A stretch of DNA of 44,596 nt from an uncultured Oscillospiraceae bacterium (GTDB taxonomy: Bacteria; Bacillota; Clostridia; Oscillospirales; Ruminococcaceae): positions 1 to 44,596 of the forward strand of contig CAKSEE010000019.1 in assembly GCA_934446455.1 (NCBI GenBank). The letters run 5' to 3'. The notes under the pieces are model-generated. The model was not told the DNA's origin and searched no databases. It saw nothing but the letters and a program-made list of their open reading frames with translations. Positions 40,765 to 44,596 of this stretch are shown here, one piece after another. Positions within the stretch are counted from its first letter, which is position 1, and each line of letters opens with the position of its first letter. Both the position numbers and the translations under genes were made by a program.

Positions 40765-41121
40765 CTATTTTTTCTCCTCGGAAAGCACTTCTACAAGGCT
40801 GCTTACGATTAGTCGGGATTTTTCCGATAAGCAGGAATAACCCTCGGCAAAGCGCCTGCTCATACCGTATTCGGCAAACAGCCTGTCCTGCCCGCCCTCG
40901 CGCGGACCTATGCCGCCCTTATCGTCCGTCCTGCCCGAAAGGTAGTCAAGGCTCACGTTAAAAAGCTCAGCAAGCGCTGCGGCACGCTCAAGCGGCAGCT
41001 CGCACAAGCCCTGCTCGTATTTGCCATAATACTGCGTAGTTGTGCCGAGATAGTCCGCAACCTGCCGTTGGGTCATGTCCGCGTCCTCGCGCAGGTCGCG
41101 CAAGCGCCTGTAATAAGCCAT
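40765..41121 (-). CDS. XRE family transcriptional regulator
   Basis: This 118-residue DNA-binding protein has an N-terminal Cro/CI-type helix-turn-helix at about 7-62 (L-R-E-D-A-D-M-T-Q-R-Q-V-A-D-Y-L-G-T-T-T, then Y-E-Q-G, L-F-N-V-S-L-D-Y-L-S-G-R). The C-terminal half (about 65-118) has no clear domain and may dimerise. It is transcribed away from the secreted Big_2 protein gene and may control the 178-base region between them, but no operator was identified. The start is the ATG at 41121 with GCAGGT nearby. Confidence 0.9.
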   Translation of the reverse strand: MAYYRRLRDLREDADMTQRQVADYLGTTTQYYGKYEQGLCELPLERAAALAELFNVSLDYLSGRTDDKGGIGPREGGQDRLFAEYGMSRRFAEGYSCLSEKSRLIVSSLVEVLSEEKK

Positions 41122-41223
41122 ATAAGATACCTGCCTTTCGCCATTATGTTATCATATCCAACACCTTTATGCGCTATTCTTTGTTTTTTCTGATTATTTT
41201 TTGCTTATTTTAGCAAATATCTC

Positions 41224-41252
41224 TTGACAAAATAACTATATATGATTATAAT
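41224..41252 (+). promoter_or_regulatory. Promoter of the Big_2 protein gene
   Basis: TTGACA (41224-41229), an AT-rich 17-base spacer and TATAAT (41247-41252), 47 bases before the start; AAAGGACGG is the ribosome site. Confidence 0.85.
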
Positions 41253-41299
41253 ATAATCAGCAGATACCCCAAAATAAACTAAAAAGGACGGTAAAGCAC

Positions 41300-42034
41300 A
41301 TGAAAATTGCAAAGAAAATCGCAGCTGCCCTGCTTGCGGCGGCTATGGCGTTCACCGCGCTGATGATTCCTGTCGGGGCGGATAGTATTGAAGATACGGC
41401 TACGGCTATTACAAGCGGGAAAAAAGTCTCAACATATTTTCACGATAGCGATGAAAATTTGGATTACAAACTCAATGTTGAAAAAAGTGGTGAATTGGAA
41501 TTAAACGTTGAATCCGAAACATATTACCTTAACATCTCTGTTTATGATTCTAACGGAAAAATTATTCTTCCGAATCCTACGTATGACACCACCAGCGGAA
41601 GTACCGCTTATTTTGATTATCAGGATTACTTGAATTGTACGTGGAATACAACAATTGGAAAATACAAAGGTAAAATTACTTATCCGGTTTCAAAAGGGAA
41701 ATACTATATCCGATATAACTGGCAATGTAATATATATGCTATCGGCAGTGATGTTGGAAATGGGACAGGCAAGCTCACCTTTACCGCCACCTACCCCAGC
41801 ACAACAGTAAAAAAAGCCAAGATATCCTACATCAACATAAACCTTGCAAAGGGCAGCACGCTTTCGCTCGGCGCTACCGTAACAAACGTCGGCACGGTAA
41901 CATGGAAAAGCAGCAACAGCTCGGTCGTTACGGTTTCATCCACGGGCAGCATAACCGCCAAGGGCAAGGGTTCTGCAATTATCACCGCAAAGTGCGGCAG
42001 CTCCTCCAAAAAGGTTAAAATAGTCGTTTCGTAA
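41300..42034 (+). CDS. Secreted Big_2 (Ig-like) domain protein with AT-rich central region
   Basis: This 244-residue protein has a typical signal peptide (K-I-A-K-K-I then a hydrophobic stretch, cleavage after V-G-A near residue 27). Residues about 30-160 form a beta-rich domain with Y-F-H-D-S-D-E-N-L-D-Y-K-L and S-G-E-L-E-L-N, like pre-peptidase C-terminal (PPC) domains. Residues about 170-244 are a bacterial Ig-like Big_2 domain (V-T-W-K-S-S-N-S-S-V-V-T-V, G-S-I-T-A-K-G-K-G-S-A-I-I-T-A). The DNA for the first domain (about 41390-41755) is strikingly AT-rich, while the signal peptide and Big_2 part have the GC-rich codon use of the neighbours. No anchor or dockerin is seen; a free or surface adhesion role is likely. 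Confidence 0.8.
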   Translation: MKIAKKIAAALLAAAMAFTALMIPVGADSIEDTATAITSGKKVSTYFHDSDENLDYKLNVEKSGELELNVESETYYLNISVYDSNGKIILPNPTYDTTSGSTAYFDYQDYLNCTWNTTIGKYKGKITYPVSKGKYYIRYNWQCNIYAIGSDVGNGTGKLTFTATYPSTTVKKAKISYININLAKGSTLSLGATVTNVGTVTWKSSNSSVVTVSSTGSITAKGKGSAIITAKCGSSSKKVKIVVS

Positions 42035-42048
42035 TCTCCCCACATTTC

Positions 42049-42084
42049 GCCCCCGCCGATTTGCACAAGGCGGGGGCTTTTCAC
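42049..42084 (+). terminator. Intrinsic terminator of the Big_2 protein gene
   Basis: CCCCCGCC and GGCGGGGG around GATTTGCACAA (about 42052-42078), followed by CTTTTC. Confidence 0.75.
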
Positions 42085-42273
42085 GCCCTCTTTCGACATC
42101 TGCAACAATTTTATAAGAATTGTGCTGCATTTCATTTCGCGCTTTTATATGCAAAACAAACATTGTCTTTAGCTATTGTGCGTTTTGCATAATATTGAAC
42201 ATTAAAACTTGTCAGGAAATTAGAATTAAGAAAAATGTCAGAAAAAAATGCAACCTTTTACCAAAAAATCCGT

Positions 42274-42448
42274 TATAATATATATGAGAGCGCAGGCTCT
42301 TGAATATTCCAAACTCTGCGAAATTTTTTTCAAAATAGTGCAACTTTTCGGGGGTCTGGATTGTTTTATATTATGAAAGGCGTTTTCAGCAAGCGAAAGC
42401 GCAGCGCGCGTAAGCGCCGATTATTCTTTAATATGGGGAGGAATAACT
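42274..42448 (+). promoter_or_regulatory. Promoter -10 and long structured leader of the RCC1 gene
   Basis: A TATAAT (42274-42279) without a good -35 precedes a leader of about 160 bases. It contains a hairpin GAGAGC / GCTCTT (42286-42301), a T7 run near 42326, and a GC-rich AAGCGAAAGCGCAGCGCGCG stretch near 42391 before the GGGGAGGA ribosome site. No riboswitch class is recognised. The region from 42085 to 42273 holds nothing I can identify. Confidence 0.45.
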
Positions 42449-44596
42449 ATGAACTCGTTCATGAAAAAAGTCACGGCTGCGGCTGTGTGCGCGGTACAGG
42501 TAGTATCTGCCGTATCGTTCGGAACGACAGCCTCTGCTGCGGCGCAGGAAACAAGTCCTGACACTATCGCGGCAGGCACGAACCACACTCTTGTAATCAG
42601 AAACAACAACACCCTGTGGGCTGCGGGCGACAACTCGTACGGTCAGCTCGGCGTTGCGGACATTGACAGCTCCGCAGGCGTTAAGGTGCTGTCCGACGTA
42701 ACCTATACGGAAGCAAACGACAACGTAAGCTTCGCTATCGACAACAAGGGCACGCTCTACGGCTGGGGCGACAACGGCAGCGGTCAGATTTCCGCGGGCA
42801 CCACAAGCTACATGGTAAACAAGCCCCTTAAGCTTATGGACAACGTTGCGGCTGTAAGCGCGGGTATGGATCACACCGTAGCGCTCACCAACGACGGCAC
42901 GGCTTACGGCTGGGGCAGCAATACATACGGTCAGCTCGGCATGGCTGAAAACAGCAGCAAGAACGGCGCCACCGTAATTATGAAGGACGTTGCGGACATC
43001 GCAGCGGGCGACGGCTTCACGCTTCTCGTCACAAAGAGCGGCGAGCTTTACGGCTGCGGCCTTAACGACAACGGTCAGCTCGGTCTGAGCAATTTCAAGA
43101 ATCAGGACACCCCCGCAAAGAGCCTGAGCGGCGTTTCCCGCGTTGAGGCGGGCGCGGCGCATACTGTAGCGCTCAAGACCGACGGCTCCGTATGGACGAC
43201 CGGCCTTAACGACTGCGGTCAGCTCGGTCAAAGATATGCGGACACCACCGAATACACGTTCGACAACGTTCCGCTTGACAACGTAGCTTACGTTTTCGCG
43301 GGCGGCAATTCCTCGGGCGCGCTTACCACATCGGGTCGCCTTTACACATGGGGCGATAACGCTTACGGTCAGCTGCACAACAGCAGCAGCGACAACGAGT
43401 CCACCCCCGACGACGTAGCGTCGGGCGTGGTTTCCATAGCGTTCGGCGACCACCACTCCGCTATGCTCAAGTCCAACGGCACTCTCTCTACTGTCGGCAT
43501 GGGCGTTTACGGCGAGCTGTTCTCGTCCATTGCAAGCAGCTGCGTTACCCCGCAGCTTGCCGTCAAGGACGTTATAAGCTACTCCGCAGGCACCGACCAC
43601 GCGGCGGCTGTCACCTCCTCGGGCGCGCTTTACACCTGGGGCAACAACGACTGCGGTCAGCTCGGCCTCGGCGACACCTCTCAGCGCGTAAAGCCCACAA
43701 AGGTAGGCCTTAAGTCTGACGCGGTGAAGGTATGGTGCGGCAACAAGATAACATTCGTTCTTACAAGCGACAACACGGTTTACGTTTTCGGCAGCAACAA
43801 GGATATGCTGCTCGGCATGAAGACAAAGACCAACGTTGTAAAGACTCCCACGGTAAACCCCGGTCTGAGCGATTACGCAGACATCGAAATATACCCCTCC
43901 GACGGCTTCTGCCTGGCGCTTGCAGGCGGCGAGATTTACGGCTGGGGCAGAAACTCCGCTTCCCGTATGCTTGACTGCCAGTCCAAGGTAACGGACCCCA
44001 TGCTCATTTACGACAAATTCGGCTCCGGCTTCACCAAGCTTGCAGTCGGCAACAACCACGTTCTCGCGCTTGACAACAGCGGCGCCGTTTACGTATGGGG
44101 CGCCAACAGCAGCGGTCAGCTCGGGCTCAACTACAGCGTAAACACTATCTCCGAGCCTGAAAAGCTTGAGATTTACAACCGCAAGGACGAGCTTCAGGCA
44201 GACTCCTTCAGCGACATCGCCGCGGCAAGCAACCACTCCATGGTTCTTGACACCGACGGACAGGTATGGGTATTCGGCAACAACTCCAACGGTCAGCTCG
44301 GAACTTCTTCGGGCAGGATAAAGACCCCCACAAGCGTTGCAAAGAACATCTCATACATCTTCGCAGGTCAGACTGCCTGCGGCGTTATCGACAACGACGA
44401 CAAGCTGCTCATGAGCGGCAAGAACAGCTTCGGCGCGCTTGGCGACGGCACAGTCCGCGACAAGTCCAAGTTCTCCGATGTAACAGGCAAGGACATTGAG
44501 TACGTATCAATCGGCAGCGGCTTCGCAGGCTACATCAACGGCTACGACGACCTCTACTGCTGGGGCGACAACAGCATGGGTCAGGCAGGTATAGGC
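42449..44596 (+). CDS. Secreted RCC1-repeat beta-propeller protein (incomplete, runs off the right edge)
   Basis: The first 716 residues are visible without a stop. A signal peptide (M-N-S-F-M-K-K-V-T then a hydrophobic stretch, cleavage after A-S-A near 32) is followed by 14 repeats of about 45-55 residues, each with a core like L-Y-x-W-G-x-N-x-x-G-Q-L-G and a preceding G-x-x-H-x-x-A/V-L segment. This is the RCC1 blade pattern; seven blades make one propeller, so two full propellers may be present. The start follows GGGGAGGA by eight bases. Extracellular RCC1 proteins occur in gut Firmicutes, but their ligands are largely unknown. The frame is clean throughout; any anchor or dockerin must lie past the edge. 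Confidence 0.92.
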   Translation, partial: MNSFMKKVTAAAVCAVQVVSAVSFGTTASAAAQETSPDTIAAGTNHTLVIRNNNTLWAAGDNSYGQLGVADIDSSAGVKVLSDVTYTEANDNVSFAIDNKGTLYGWGDNGSGQISAGTTSYMVNKPLKLMDNVAAVSAGMDHTVALTNDGTAYGWGSNTYGQLGMAENSSKNGATVIMKDVADIAAGDGFTLLVTKSGELYGCGLNDNGQLGLSNFKNQDTPAKSLSGVSRVEAGAAHTVALKTDGSVWTTGLNDCGQLGQRYADTTEYTFDNVPLDNVAYVFAGGNSSGALTTSGRLYTWGDNAYGQLHNSSSDNESTPDDVASGVVSIAFGDHHSAMLKSNGTLSTVGMGVYGELFSSIASSCVTPQLAVKDVISYSAGTDHAAAVTSSGALYTWGNNDCGQLGLGDTSQRVKPTKVGLKSDAVKVWCGNKITFVLTSDNTVYVFGSNKDMLLGMKTKTNVVKTPTVNPGLSDYADIEIYPSDGFCLALAGGEIYGWGRNSASRMLDCQSKVTDPMLIYDKFGSGFTKLAVGNNHVLALDNSGAVYVWGANSSGQLGLNYSVNTISEPEKLEIYNRKDELQADSFSDIAAASNHSMVLDTDGQVWVFGNNSNGQLGTSSGRIKTPTSVAKNISYIFAGQTACGVIDNDDKLLMSGKNSFGALGDGTVRDKSKFSDVTGKDIEYVSIGSGFAGYINGYDDLYCWGDNSMGQAGIG

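Noticed and set aside
42200..42448. Cyclic-di-GMP riboswitch in the RCC1 leader
   Set aside because: The conserved core sequences of GEMM-I and GEMM-II are not present.
42428..44236. Long minus-strand open frame of about 602 codons opposite the RCC1 gene
   Set aside because: The plus-strand frame has clear RCC1 repeats, a signal peptide and a ribosome site; the antisense frame arises from repeat codon bias.

Overview
The window looks like chromosomal DNA from an anaerobic Gram-positive gut or rumen Firmicute, most likely a Ruminococcus-like member of the Oscillospiraceae. The reasons are the GC-rich coding sequence set against AT-rich intergenic DNA, many near-perfect SigA promoters (TTGACA-N17-TATAAT), strong GGAGG ribosome sites, a single-chain PurL, dimeric GlyS, Crh-like HPr proteins, a lipoprotein GH5 glucanase and a YlqG/YlqH-like pair. 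This is inferred from gene content; no 16S sequence is visible. It reads as ordinary chromosome: there is no prophage, transposase or CRISPR array, but there are three unrelated palindromic intergenic elements.

Layout, left to right. Positions 1-400 carry three tandem minus-strand promoters and a leader of the kind found before 16S rRNA, so an rRNA operon should start just off the left edge, reading leftwards. A MATE exporter (+) follows. A compact six-gene minus-strand operon (9049 to 1955) encodes a lipoprotein, a DUF115-like protein, ThyA, a Nudix hydrolase, a NYN nuclease with five OST-HTH/LOTUS-like repeats, and an AspA/AstE-like protein that lacks the usual zinc histidines. Next come aspartate kinase (-), YchF and a membrane NERD protein (+), a GH5 lipoprotein (+), two HPr-like proteins without the phospho-histidine (-), and the rightward run mtaB, purL, dprA, glyS, a GNAT acetyltransferase and an ABC exporter pair.

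From 25.4 to 33.3 kb the minus strand carries a lone L-fucose isomerase with a palindromic operator, a small membrane protein followed by a truncated zinc-ribbon protein, a CPA1-type antiporter whose 5' region holds a MITE-like palindrome, the pair ilvE-nudix, and a protein of unknown function with an unclear start codon. A chemotaxis operon cheA-cheW-cheR-cheB (38216 to 33647, -) is divergent from a FliK/YlqG-like protein and a stand-alone FlhB C-terminal domain without the NPTH cleavage motif. No receptor, CheY or structural flagellar gene is in the window.

The right end holds an XRE regulator, divergent from a secreted Big_2-domain protein with an AT-rich centre, and a secreted RCC1-repeat protein that runs off the edge with 14 repeats visible. 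The observations most worth following are the five-LOTUS NYN protein and its operon, the Crh-like HPr pair, the orphan FlhB-CTD/FliK pair beside chemotaxis genes, the structured element behind cheB, and the secreted 14-repeat RCC1 protein.
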